Shown here: positions 1 to 11,380 of the stretch, in pieces | How positions within the stretch are numbered: position 1 is the stretch's first letter | Layout of the letters: every line of letters starts with the position of its first letter | Assembly (NCBI GenBank): GCA_002104895.1 | Contig: MCFG01000003.1 | Span: 260,001-324,000 of the forward strand | Reading direction: 5' to 3' | DNA: 64,000 nucleotides | From: Anaeromyces robustus | Taxonomy: Eukaryota; Neocallimastigomycota; Neocallimastigomycetes; Neocallimastigales; Neocallimastigaceae | Translations under genes and position numbers: made by a program | The notes under the pieces: model-generated | Databases searched by the model: none | What the model was told of the DNA's origin: nothing | The model's input: the letters and a program-made list of their open reading frames with translations, nothing else

Positions 1-770
1 AAGATATTTAAAGATGATAATACAACGTCTTTAGCTTCCATAGAACCTGTAGTTTCAAATTTATAGTAAAATTTATTAGGTACTGCATTATAATCAAAAG
101 GCTCACCTTCAATTGGTGGTTGTTCTTCTTTAGCATTTTCTGACAAAGGCCATTCAGTTTTTTCATCATCTTCTATCCAATATGTTGTGTGTCTTAGTTT
201 ATTATATGGATCATAATCAAATCCTACACCACAAACTGGTGACCATTTAGCATGTTCTTTTCCTGTTCCTTTTTTAGCAATACATTTTAATTTTAATTCT
301 TGTCCTTTTCTCATTTTTGCAATTAAAATACCTGGATCTTGATCATCAATAGTAACTGGAACGATGTTATCATTTTGACTTATTAATTCACGACTTGTAA
401 CTTCCATAGTTCTATCTTCTGTACATTTTACATTTAAATTTAATTCTACACTACATAAATTACAATAATCTGTACAATTACATTCTCTAGTATATGCAAA
501 ATTTTTATCTACATCTGTACTTGTTAAAGGAATTAGACCTAATCTATGTGCAATAAATTCATCTGTTAATACTGTTGTATTAGTTTCAATTTCAACTAAA
601 TCAATTGCCATTGTTGGTACATCTGCAATCATAGCTCTTCTAATTCCATTAGCAACACTAAGATCTACATTTGATAAAGAAAATTTTATATGATCACTTT
701 CTAATTCTTTTAATTGTACTGTTGGTCCAGAATCAAAACCTGTAATTGCTGAAAGAGAAATGTCATTCAT
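1..770 (-). CDS. RPB3: RNA polymerase II subunit RPB3 (5' part, truncated by window edge)
   Basis: This is the alpha-like subunit of RNA polymerase II, which pairs with RPB11 to start core assembly in the nucleus. The reading frame opens at ATG 770 with MNDISLSAITGF and runs without introns or stops off the left edge, giving about 256 residues; yeast Rpb3 has 318, so the C-terminus is missing. Family landmarks are the alpha-motif NGIRRAMIADVPTMAID (residues 41-57), the following DEFIAHRLGLIPL segment (70-82), and a zinc site with Cys97, Cys99, Cys103 and Cys106 in the C-x-C-x3-C-x2-C spacing typical of Rpb3. A second in-frame ATG is absent nearby, so the first is used. RPAC1 (AC40) of Pol I/III is the only close alternative, and the zinc site favours RPB3. 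nadA lies upstream on the same strand, 857 bp away. Confidence 0.95.
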   Translation of the reverse strand, partial: MNDISLSAITGFDSGPTVQLKELESDHIKFSLSNVDLSVANGIRRAMIADVPTMAIDLVEIETNTTVLTDEFIAHRLGLIPLTSTDVDKNFAYTRECNCTDYCNLCSVELNLNVKCTEDRTMEVTSRELISQNDNIVPVTIDDQDPGILIAKMRKGQELKLKCIAKKGTGKEHAKWSPVCGVGFDYDPYNKLRHTTYWIEDDEKTEWPLSENAKEEQPPIEGEPFDYNAVPNKFYYKFETTGSMEAKDVVLSSLNI

Positions 771-932
771 TTTTTAATATTTAAATTTGATAATATATAT
801 ATAATAATTCAATAGTAAAAATATAATTTTATTTTAAAAAAAAAAAAAAAAGTGATTTTCAACATTTAATTTTTTTATAGGTAATTAATTATTAAAAAAT
901 GTATTAATTTATATAATGTAAATGTAATTGTT

Positions 933-987
<55 letters not shown>

Positions 988-1627
988 TTACATATTAATT
1001 TTTAAAAATTTTTTATAGGTAAATGTAATTGATATATTTATGTTTTATTTATTTATTATTTACAAAAAAAAATTTTTTTTTGAATATTGATAAAACATTG
1101 AAAGATACTTTTTTTTTAAGTTGTATATAAAAAAAAAAAAAGATACTATATAAATAATAATAACAATACAGTATTTTTATATATGAGAATATTTATTGTT
1201 TTATTTTTATTCTTTATTATTTTACTTATTTATTTATTTATTTTATTTTTTTTTTTTTTTTCTTTTTTTTAAATATTTATATATTTATTTATTTATTTAT
1301 TTATTTTTTATTTTTTATTTAATTTCTTTATTTTCTTTTTTATTTAAAAAATGATTAGGATAATAATTAATGATTTTAATTTAAATAATTAAAAAGAAAG
1401 AAAAATAATAATTATATATATTTCTACTAACAATTTATATATTAGTATGCATAAAAGTAAAAAAAAAATTTCAATATTTTTATTTTATTCTTTTATTCGT
1501 TCTCTTTTTGACTTCGTTATTATTATTGCTATTATTTTCTTGATATATATTAATTTTTAATGATTAAGTTAGAAATAAAATTAATAGTTAAAATTATAAA
1601 TTGTTATTATTAAAATATTAATTTTAA
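771..1627. other. Intergenic, AT-only, with a TTTA microsatellite
   Basis: This lies between the start of RPB3 and the end of nadA, so it should hold the RPB3 promoter and the nadA 3' end. It is nearly pure A/T with many homopolymer runs. A TTTA tetranucleotide tract spans about 931-989, with shorter ATTT runs near 1280-1310. I see no coding exon, tRNA or conserved motif. Confidence 0.7.
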
Positions 1628-3097
1628 TTAATTGGAATGGAAAGCCCATTCTGGGAATTCTTTATTTTTTTGGAAGTATCTCATAGCAAAGATTGGTCTT
1701 AATGCTTTGTCAACAATATTATCTGGAATTTTATTAACAACTTCATATTTCTTAAGTTCTTCAGTTTTACCTTCTTCAAGCATTTCTACAATATGAAGAA
1801 GACCATCAATAGTGTTCATTTTCATGTATGGGCAAGAAGCACAACCACCTTCAGTGGAACAACCTTCACCACCACGAACACCTGGAACAATACCTAATTT
1901 TTTATTACTGGAAACAGTAACAGCATCATTTGAAACTGGGAAAATAACTTCAACAGTTTGATTTTTACCACCATGTTCCTTTAAAGTCTTTTGAATCATT
2001 TGAGAGAGCTTTGTAATCATACCAGATTCAGTACCTAAAACAACCTTGAAAGATTCATTAGAAGATTTTGCTTTATTAAGTATAAAGTTTAAGATATCAG
2101 AAGTAGAACCAACAGTACCAGAATTCTTTTGGATTTTTTCCATAGCTAATTGGAACATTGGGCCTGGTACTTCAAAGTGAGCAGTGATATAAGCATCGTC
2201 ATAATTATCACGAATATTTTTAACGACATTTTCACCGAACATGTGATGAACAACACAATTACCATTCTTGAAGTAAGAGAAATTGTTTAAAAGTTTAGCA
2301 ATTGATTTTTGATTGTGAGCTGGATGATATTTCTTAATTTCTTCATCTGGTTGAGTAGATAAATGAGTTAACATAACTTCTAAATTATTACCCATGTAAG
2401 AATCTGGACCATAACAAATCTTACAATCTGGTTTTTGAGCAGCAATTTGTAATACTGAACGAAGTACATTAGCAGAAGTACATGAAATAGTTGGAATGAT
2501 ATCTTGAGCCATGGCTTTTGATGGTAAACTAGTATTAATATAAATTAAATTAACAATTGGGGCATTACCTGCCTTTTTCTTTTCAGATAAAAGATATGAT
2601 TTATAAACGTCTTTTTCAGCAGCTTCAGCTAAAGAACAACCAATTGGTTTTGTTGAAGTTTTGTAAACTGGAACATTAGCAAATCCTTCTTTATCTAAGA
2701 TAGCACGTGCATTAGCTGACATGAAATCAACACCTAAAACAGCAACACTCTTAAATCCAGATTTTACTTGTTTGACACATTGATCAGCCATAGCTAATGA
2801 ATCAGCAATAAATACACCATTTGGAGTTTTACAAGCAGTAATAGCACCTTGTAATTCTGCATCCATGTAAAAGTGAGCATTAACTGCTATTTTTTTTTGT
2901 TTAAGAACATTATCAATTTTATTTACAATATTTAAATCTGGTTTTAAAAATTCTGCTTGTCTTTCAGCATAAGATCCTTTTGGAATATAATCATTAGCTG
3001 AAATAATTAAAGAAGGAAATTTATTTGCAGCTGTTGATAAATATCTTAAATTTATTGGTCTTATAAAAGATTTGCTAATATTTCCTAATGCTTGCAT
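1628..3097 (-). CDS. nadA: Quinolinate synthase NadA with organelle-type presequence
   Basis: NadA condenses iminoaspartate with dihydroxyacetone phosphate to quinolinate, the committed step of de novo NAD synthesis from aspartate, using a 4Fe-4S cluster. The frame is intronless, 489 residues, from a real ATG at 3097. The three expected cluster cysteines are visible: Cys206 in TISCTSANV, Cys281 in NCVVHHMFG and Cys422 in CASCPYMKMN. The N-terminus (residues 1-27) is basic and hydroxylated with no acidic residue, and RYL/ST at 18-22 resembles an R-3 mitochondrial-type cleavage site; in an anaerobic fungus the target would be the hydrogenosome (inference). Bacterial NadA is usually about 300-370 residues, so this is a long form. 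Most fungi make quinolinate from tryptophan with O2. NadA/NadB in Neocallimastigomycota has been described as a bacterial gene transfer, from memory. The gene is visibly less AT-rich than its surroundings. Confidence 0.97.
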   Translation of the reverse strand: MQALGNISKSFIRPINLRYLSTAANKFPSLIISANDYIPKGSYAERQAEFLKPDLNIVNKIDNVLKQKKIAVNAHFYMDAELQGAITACKTPNGVFIADSLAMADQCVKQVKSGFKSVAVLGVDFMSANARAILDKEGFANVPVYKTSTKPIGCSLAEAAEKDVYKSYLLSEKKKAGNAPIVNLIYINTSLPSKAMAQDIIPTISCTSANVLRSVLQIAAQKPDCKICYGPDSYMGNNLEVMLTHLSTQPDEEIKKYHPAHNQKSIAKLLNNFSYFKNGNCVVHHMFGENVVKNIRDNYDDAYITAHFEVPGPMFQLAMEKIQKNSGTVGSTSDILNFILNKAKSSNESFKVVLGTESGMITKLSQMIQKTLKEHGGKNQTVEVIFPVSNDAVTVSSNKKLGIVPGVRGGEGCSTEGGCASCPYMKMNTIDGLLHIVEMLEEGKTEELKKYEVVNKIPDNIVDKALRPIFAMRYFQKNKEFPEWAFHSN

Positions 3098-3871
3098 TTT
3101 TATAATCTTTAAAAATATTTTTGAAAAATATAATCTATACTTCTAAATATTTAAAAAAAAAAAAAAATAATAATAATAAAAATTTCAATATTAAATAATA
3201 ATTTTTGATTGATTTAATTAAATTTTTAAATTATAATATATGTATAATAGTATAATACAATATATATAAAATAATATTTATATATATATTAATTATTATA
3301 ATACGATTTTAGTAATATTAATATTAATTTTTATAATACTAAAAAAAAAATAACTAGTTAAAATATTAAAATAAAAAAATAAAGAAAAAAAAAATTATTA
3401 ATTATAATAATAATAATAATAGTAAATATTTATAAAATATATAATTATTATATTTTTTTTCTGTTTTATAAATTTTTATATATAAATATATATACATTTT
3501 AAAAAGAATATATATTATAAAATGTATTTATTATATATTTAAATTAAGATGAATAAACTAATTTAAATAAATAAATCTATAATATTTTCATTTTTTAGTG
3601 GCTCGTTATAACATGTAGAGTTTTCGAAATAATTATGGAGAACTTTTAAATTAACAAATTTTTAAATAAGAATTTATTATTATTTATTTATTTATTTTAT
3701 AAATAAATTAATAATTCATCGATTGATTCCTTGATTAATATTTATTTTAATACTAATTTTTTAATAATTTGAATTAGTATAATGCGGGGAATAAATAAAA
3801 CCAATTTAATAATCAGAATAATTAAAAAAAAATTTTTTTTTTTAAATTCACTGCCTATACAGGAAAACTTT

Positions 3872-3910
<39 letters not shown>

Positions 3911-4960
3911 AACAAAAAACATACATATATATAATTTATCAATTGTATTATATATAACTACATTACAATAAAGAAAATTCTTTATTATTTGGTAAAAAAA
4001 AAGAAAACACTTTTTATTATATTTATAAAAATAAATATTTTTATATAATTAATAATGAAATTTATTGGTGATTAATATTTAATTAAAGATTTTATTATAA
4101 AAAAAAAAAAAAATAAAACTCATTTATATTACATCTATAGTTTTGATAAAAATAATATAACAACTTACAACTTATATATATATATATATATAAGTTGTAA
4201 GTTGTTATATTATAATGTATATTAAAAAAACTTAAATGATGATAAAACGATTTTTAAAAAATTGTTCATCCAGCTTAGATTGAAGAATTTAAAAAAATAA
4301 ATTTTAAATTTCTGTAATTTTTGTGATTTTAATAAGAAATAATATATTTATTATTAAGCACCAATAAGGAAGTTAAAATGGTAGTGGGTAATTTATGAAT
4401 ATAGGTATTGTTAATAAAAATTAATCTGAAAATACTTTATACAAAAAAGTTATTAAATATTAGGCAATATAAAATTCAATTGTAGAATTGTTTTATTAAA
4501 AAAAACAAAAGATTCTTATTTTATAATTTTTTACTTATTTAACAAAAAATATTTATAAAAATTCATACGAAATATATTGAATTATTGATTATTATCAATT
4601 AATGGTTTTACATTCCATATTATTATATTATATAATTATATAAATATTTATTTATTATTTTTATAATTTATTTTCATATATATATGCTCATTTTTTATTA
4701 AAAATTTATTTTTCATGTAAATAATTTATATTTTTATTATATTTTATATTTAAATATTAATAAACAATATTTTTTTTTCTGAATTATTTTTATTAATTTA
4801 TATTATTATAAAAAAAATAATATATTTTTAAGTAATTTTATTCAAATAAAAAATTATAGAAGATGAATTACAAAAGGTAATATTTTTATTATAACTAATA
4901 ACAATTATAGAAATAAATAGTTAAAAATAAATAAATAAATATAATTTTTTTTTCTTTTTT

Positions 4961-5009
<49 letters not shown>

Positions 5010-5014
5010 TAATA
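3098..5014. other. Intergenic, AT-rich, with homopolymers and a palindrome
   Basis: This is the 1.9-kb gap between the nadA start and the kinase 3' end. It contains a run of about 35 A (3873-3907), a run of about 42 T (4966-5007) directly before the kinase stop, and a 62-bp palindrome listed separately. Small islands near 3596-3650 and 4260-4400 are slightly less AT-rich but show no open frame or RNA-gene signature. The nadA promoter must lie at its left side; no clear motif is visible. Confidence 0.65.
4152..4213. repeat. Perfect 62-bp palindrome
   Basis: Two 31-nt arms are exact reverse complements with no spacer. The arms begin ATAATATAACAACTTACAAC, and the centre is an alternating TA tract. 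The non-TA part of the arm (about 20 nt) shows this is more than an AT dinucleotide artefact. It can form a cruciform or, if transcribed, a long hairpin. Confidence 0.9.
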
Positions 5015-7712
5015 TTATTCGTTAAGAGCCTGTAATCTAACTCTTAATACAGTAGAAATAGTTGTAAGCATGCCTTTTTCATCTTTAGATTGAGCAGTAA
5101 AACTCAAATATAATTGATCATTTTTAGATACTAATAAAGATAATTTTTTATCTGTGTTTTGTTTGGTTTCAAATATATGTACTATATTACCAGTTGAATC
5201 GTAAACCAATGCTTCACATGAAGATCCTGTAACAATATGATTTTTACCAAATTTTTCTATATTATAAAATATATATTTTTATTTTTATTATAGTTTATTA
5301 ATAAAATAATAAAATAATAAAATAATAAAATAATAAATAAATATTAAGAATAATATATATATATAGATAGATCTTTCATTCAATATATATATATATATAT
5401 ATAATAAAAATGAACATTAAGAATGTAATAAATCCATTACCTATATACGTTATTGGTTCTTTCCATTTAATAATATCTATTTTTTTATTTATTTCTTCAA
5501 GTGGAGCTACAACAGCCATATCTAAAAAATTAAATAAAACAAATATACATTTGTTTATTAAGAAAAATACATTATAATAGATTATAGTATAAAGAATATT
5601 ATGTTAATTACTATTATATCCATAAAATATTTTATCGCTAAATAATACTGAACGAAGTGAAGGTCCTGTAACTTCTGGATTGTCAAAGTTTATGTTTTCA
5701 CATGTAACTGAAGTTAAATTAATAATTTGGAATCCTGTAGGTGATGTTATACATAATTGTAATTCCTTACTATCATATTCAATTACTTCCATGTGAGTAA
5801 CATGAGTATCAATATTAATTTCCTTTAATTAATAGTTTATACATAAGAAAAAAAATACATGCAATATTAATTTTTTATTATATATATAATAAATTGTTTT
5901 ATAATATTTAGAATATATATTTTAAAATAATATACTTTTAATTTCATGAATTTATTAAATGGTTGAGGAGCATATTTCATAATCAAAATCGAATTAGTTT
6001 TTGCAACCGATAAATATACAGAATTTCCAATTTTAGCTATGTATATAAATATAATTTATTATTATTATTATTATTATAAAAAATGTGATTATTTAGAATT
6101 AGTAACAGCAACAAATTTTAGTTAATTTTAGAGTATGAGGTTTTATATATAAAACCATTAATAAAAATATATAACAGTTAAAATTAATCTATATTTTACT
6201 TATTGAATAATAATAGCATCCTTTAGTTTCTTTTAATTTTTTAATTTTTGTCTCGGTTTCGAATTTTTTAGCTTTCTTAAGATTTGTAATGGATTTTAAA
6301 CTATGAATAGATACAATATCATATTTTCCTATTTAAATTAAAAAAGGAAAAACAAGAAAGAAAGTAAAAAAAAAAAATAAGTATTAATAAATAATTAAAT
6401 AATTAATTTTTTAATATTATTTATTTATTATTATAAATTATTATAATACATTATATATTAACAATAGAATAAATTATATTAATTAATATATAAATAATAA
6501 TATATATATTTATTTGAATATACCTGTCCATCCCTTTATAAGATTTGGTAAATTTCCTGATCTTGATACAATCGTACCAATTTCTTCAATAACATTTAAT
6601 TGTAAGTATTTTCTTGTTGATAATAATCTTAATTTTCCTCCAGGTTCTAATATTAAAAGTATATAATTTATATCAGTTTAAAGTAATTTAAATAAAATTA
6701 ATAATATAGAGTTAAGAAATAAATTAAAATATTACCATTTAATGGGTATGAATATAAACCATTTTCAGTTCCAAATAATAATAAATCCTCTATAATATTC
6801 ATAATAATTTGAATATGTATTTAAAACATTATTAATTCATATCATAATTTAGAAAATTTATTATATTTTAAACTTATTTACCATAAAAATCTGCACATGT
6901 AATTGGTATATTGACTCTACAAACACGCGTTGTATCAAATTTCTAATGGTAATATTATTTAATTAATTAATAGTTTATCATTTTTATTACATTTATATAT
7001 ATATATATATATATATATTTTTAAAAAAAAAATAAATAAAAATAAATAAAAATGAAATATTAAATATAAGATATTATAATAAATAAATATATTAAATTTT
7101 TCTTACAATTTTTTTAGTTGTATCATCAGTCATTGTTTCAAGAATCTACATAAAAATTACATAAACGATATTTTAATTTATAAAAATACTCTAATAAATA
7201 AAATTATTATGATAAATATTATTAAATAAAATTAAAACCTTATCAGATGGTGAAGTTGGACTGTTTTCAGGTTGGTTAACAATAATATTTTCAGTATGAC
7301 TTTCATTATCATTATCAGATTCAGCGTCTTCATCATCATCAAAGTCATTTTCACCGTTATTATGACGTGCTTCTCTTGATCTTTGAATTAAATTAACAAT
7401 TGTACCTTGAACATTTGTTGCTTTTTTAACAAATGGATGCTTTATAATAACAATAATAAAAATATATTACATTAACAATATAAAAAAAGATAAAAATATA
7501 TTAATATAAGTTTTAGTATTAATAAATTATTTTATGTGTTTTGAGTAGATAACTTATATTATTATGAAAAAATTAATTAGTACATTTAATAATTCTTCAG
7601 CGGTTGGACGATTATCTGGATTTTTTTGTAAACATTTACTAATAAAATCGTGGAATTCAGGTGACCTATTAATAAAATAAATTTATTAATATTTAATGGT
7701 AATAAATAAAAA

Positions 7713-7743
<31 letters not shown>

Positions 7744-10146
7744 GTTTGTTTTTTTAAATATTTTACCATGTTCCTTGTGTAATTTTTGGTGGATCAAGAT
7801 TTGGAATCATAAATAATACTCTCATTGGATGCATATCAAACATTGGTGGGGCACATTGAGTCATTTCAATAGCAGTGATACCTAAACTCCAAATATCAGC
7901 CTATTTATAAATACATATATATATATATAATTCCATTTAATAATTATATTAATACCAATAAATCAATATTATTATAATAAATATGTGTAATATATAATTT
8001 AAACCTTATAATCATATTCTGTTCCACATTGTTCTGAAGTAATAACTTCAGGTGCCATCTTTTTTAATTACCATAATTATTATTATAATATTAATAATTA
8101 AAATTAATATATATTGATAAATTTTTAAAAATTGTTTTTTTTTTTTTTCTATTTTTTTTCTATTTATTTACCCAATATGGAGTTCCAATAAATGTATGTC
8201 TTTTTGATAATGTTTTAGTAATTTGGGTAGAAACACCAAAATCAGCTATAAATCAATAGTTAGATATATATATGAATGTAAATAAAATATGAATTCTTGA
8301 ATATATACATTCGATAATTACTTATTAGTATATTAATTTTTTTTAAGAATATAATTTATACCTAATTTGACATCACCAGATTCAGTCAATAAGATATTTC
8401 CTTTTATATTGTTTTTAAATTTTTAATTTATTTTTTGTGAAATTTATTATTATAATTTTTTTAAATTTAAAACAAATAGATTTAATATTTAATTGCTTTT
8501 TCAATATATTTATTTTATTTTATTTAATTTATTGTATTAATAGCATATTATTATATTTATATTTAATTACCACACTTAATATCTATGATATTATTAAAAA
8601 TATACAATTTTAAGAAATAAATAATCAGTTATTTATTAATTATACTATAATTAAATATTATTATTATTATTAATATTTATATACCTCTATGTAATTTTCT
8701 ACAAGAATGAAGGAAATTCAAACCCTAGAATTCATAATATTTTATTATAAGGAAATAAAAAATGTTATCAAAATTTAATATTTTAATTATTTTTATTATA
8801 ATAATTCAATATTTTTTTTTTCATTTTCAATATATAATATAGAATAAAGATAAACAGAAATCTTACAGATAAGCTTTCTTTAATAATTGATGAGATTTCG
8901 TCTTCATTAAGTGGTCCCTTTAATGCTATTTAATTATTTAATTTTATTATTATTATTATTATAATTATTATTATTATTATTATTATTTATTATTATTATT
9001 ATAATTATTATTATTATTATTATTATTTGGTATTTATGATATTTATACCTTTATAACATCCTTCAACAGAACCACCACCACAATATTCCATAGCAATCTA
9101 ATAAAACAATAACAATAAATTCTTGTTAAATTACATTTTTAAATATTATAACAAAAATAATATAATAAAAGACATTGTTCATATATTATTTGTTTTTTTA
9201 TTTTATTTTATAGAGTTTTATATTTTCAAATGTATAAAAAGAATAAAAAAAAACAAACAAAAAACAAACAAACAAACAAAAAAACGAAAAAACAAAAAAA
9301 ACAAAAAAAAAAAAAAATAAAAATTAAAAAATCTCTTTTCATAAGAAAATTAAATATTTAAAGTTAGAAGAAAAATAATTATTTTTAATAAAAAATTCTT
9401 ACAGAAATATATTTTTGTCCTTTAACATTTCCTTTTTTCATAAAACAACCATGATAAGCGACGACATTTTTATGAGCACAACTTTTCAAAAAATTAACTT
9501 CATTTAAAACATCATCTAATTCTTCACCTACTTCTAATCTAATAACTTTTACTGCTGCAAGTTGATTTGTTTCTAAAATTTTAGCCTGTTTTATAAAAAC
9601 GATGATATAATCGTTTAGTGCTAATACTTTTTATTTATTTATTTATTTATTTATTTTTTTTTTTAGCTTTATTATATTTTATTAAATTAATTAATGTAAA
9701 ATTAATATATCTTTTTTATATTAACCTTGAAAACTTCACCATAACTATCATTAAAAATGATAATATTATAAATAATAAATTATATATCAGTGTAATAATT
9801 AACGTATCATGATTGTAGTCATAATTATTTTTTATTATCGTTGTTAATTATATAAAATGAAGTAATAATAAAATGAATATATATATAGAATTATTATTAA
9901 TTAATTATGATTATTTTTGTTTATTAACTTTTTTCTTTTTTTTTTCTTTTTCTTTTTTTTTCTTTTCCTTTTTTTTGTCTTGTATAATTAAAGATATTAT
10001 AATAATATTAAGTAACTTTCGTAATACCTTCCAGTTCCTATATGTTCTAATAAATCAAATTGAAAATCTGGTGTATCTTTTAAAATACTTTGTAACTTTT
10101 TTTCTGTTTCTTTTGATAATGTATTACTATTACTTCGTGATGCCAT
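5015..10146 (-). CDS. MAP4K-type (GCK-I) Ste20 serine/threonine kinase with CNH domain, 22 exons
   Basis: The exons, in coding order, are 10146-10028, 9744-9726, 9585-9403, 9097-9049, 8925-8867, 8724-8685, 8582-8571, 8400-8362, 8245-8172, 8058-8005, 7900-7767, 7665-7584, 7439-7239, 7145-7107, 6942-6882, 6789-6736, 6646-6524, 6328-6200, 6036-5936, 5822-5612, 5521-5441 and 5256-5015. All introns are GT-AG, and the lengths sum to 2106 nt (701 residues plus stop). Kinase motifs are complete: IGTGSYGEVFK loop, Lys59, Glu75, HRDIKCGN (155-162), DFG (175-177) and GTPYWMAPE (194-202). MFDMHPMR in the C-lobe is typical of MAP4Ks. An acidic linker (about 305-355) leads to a citron homology (CNH) domain at about 369-690. 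In animals this architecture acts upstream of JNK and TORC1 and binds small GTPases through CNH; the role here is unknown. The catalytic loop has KCGN where MAP4Ks have KGAN. Confidence 0.95.
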
Positions 10147-10452
10147 GTTGGATGATATTAATTTTTTTTATTTCTTATTAATTAATATGATAAAATATCA
10201 AATAAAAAATATTATATATGAAAAATATTAAATATTATCTAATTAAAAGCATTTAAAATATTTTTTTCATTTTCATATAAAATGTATCCTAATATATATT
10301 AAAGTATATATTTAAATATATAATAAAAAATTATAAAGAAAAGAAATTATTATTATTAATATTATTTTATTGTTATTGTATATATAAGTTTAGTTAAATG
10401 ATTTGGATTTTTATAGTGTTGTATAAAAATATTTTATAAATGTATTATCCTG

Positions 10453-10483
<31 letters not shown>

Positions 10484-11380
10484 GTATATATTATTATATT
10501 AATGGAATTAAATATACATCTATATTATATAATTATATCAATGAAATAAAAAATAACACTTATAAAGCGACAAATTATATACCTCTTGTAATTAATATAT
10601 TAATGTATTGATTTTTTTTATTTTTATTTCTTTTGCTACTTTTTATTTTATTTTTTTTTTTTAAAAAAATTATTTTTAAATTTTTTGTAAAAAATTATAT
10701 TGTTTATAATAATAAAATTTAATAATTATTAATTTTATTATAATATAGAATATATAGAATAAATATATGTATATAAATAAATAAGATTTATAAATTTATG
10801 ATTCACTCTTAATTTTTATTAGTAAATATAATAAGATATAATTAAAAAAGAAAAGAATAATAAGGATAATGAAATTTGTTAATATTTCATTTTAAAATAT
10901 GCTTTAAAATAATAATTTTAAAATTTTAAATTATATAATTATTTCATTATTAGTTTTTAATCTTATCATTATTATATTTAAAAAAGTTGAATTACAACAT
11001 TATATATATATAAATGTTTATTATTATTAGTTTTAAAGTTTATATTTATTATATAATTAATAATTACTAACATTTTTCGTGTACTATTTTCATTGCTACT
11101 TTATATTTTTTATGCTCTTACATATAATAAAATAATATTCTTAAAAATAAAAATATTTAATATTCTATAATAAAATAATTTAAAATTTTAAATAATATAT
11201 TTAAATAAGAATTGCAAATAAAGTTTAATTTAAAATATTTTAAAAATTTATTTGTTTAAATTAATTATAATAAAATTTTGAACTCTAAATTTAATAACTG
11301 TTGTATTTAATTTTTTTTTTTGTTTAAAATTTAAGGATAATCATAATATAAAAAAAAATTGAATTTTTTATATATCAAAT
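10147..11380. other. Intergenic, kinase upstream region
   Basis: This is the AT-rich upstream region of the kinase gene, with a T run at about 10458-10483. No coding segment, RNA gene or recognisable promoter motif is visible. Its right end is the left copy of the 12-bp direct repeat (11369-11380) flanking the GC-richer island. Confidence 0.6.
11369..11380 (+). repeat. Left copy of 12-bp direct repeat (candidate target-site duplication)
   Basis: TATATATCAAAT lies immediately next to the first base of the GC-richer island. The same 12 bases recur at 11812-11823 on the other side. The low complexity of the sequence makes chance recurrence possible, but both copies sit exactly at the compositional boundaries. 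Confidence 0.5.

Noticed and set aside
1628-3097. NadA as bacterial contamination of the assembly
   Set aside because: The gene is embedded in the same AT-rich DNA as RPB3 and the kinase, uses AT-rich codons and has an added presequence.
5604-5792. C-terminus of the kinase at the in-frame stop after GYNSN
   Set aside because: A GTAATT donor just before the stop joins to 5521, and two further exons continue the CNH domain in frame to 5015.
9123-10181. Open frames of about 64-102 codons on the plus strand at 9123-9320, 9618-9812 and 9873-10181
   Set aside because: They lie over introns and exons of the minus-strand kinase and consist mainly of Phe, Ile, Leu, Tyr and Lys from T and A runs.
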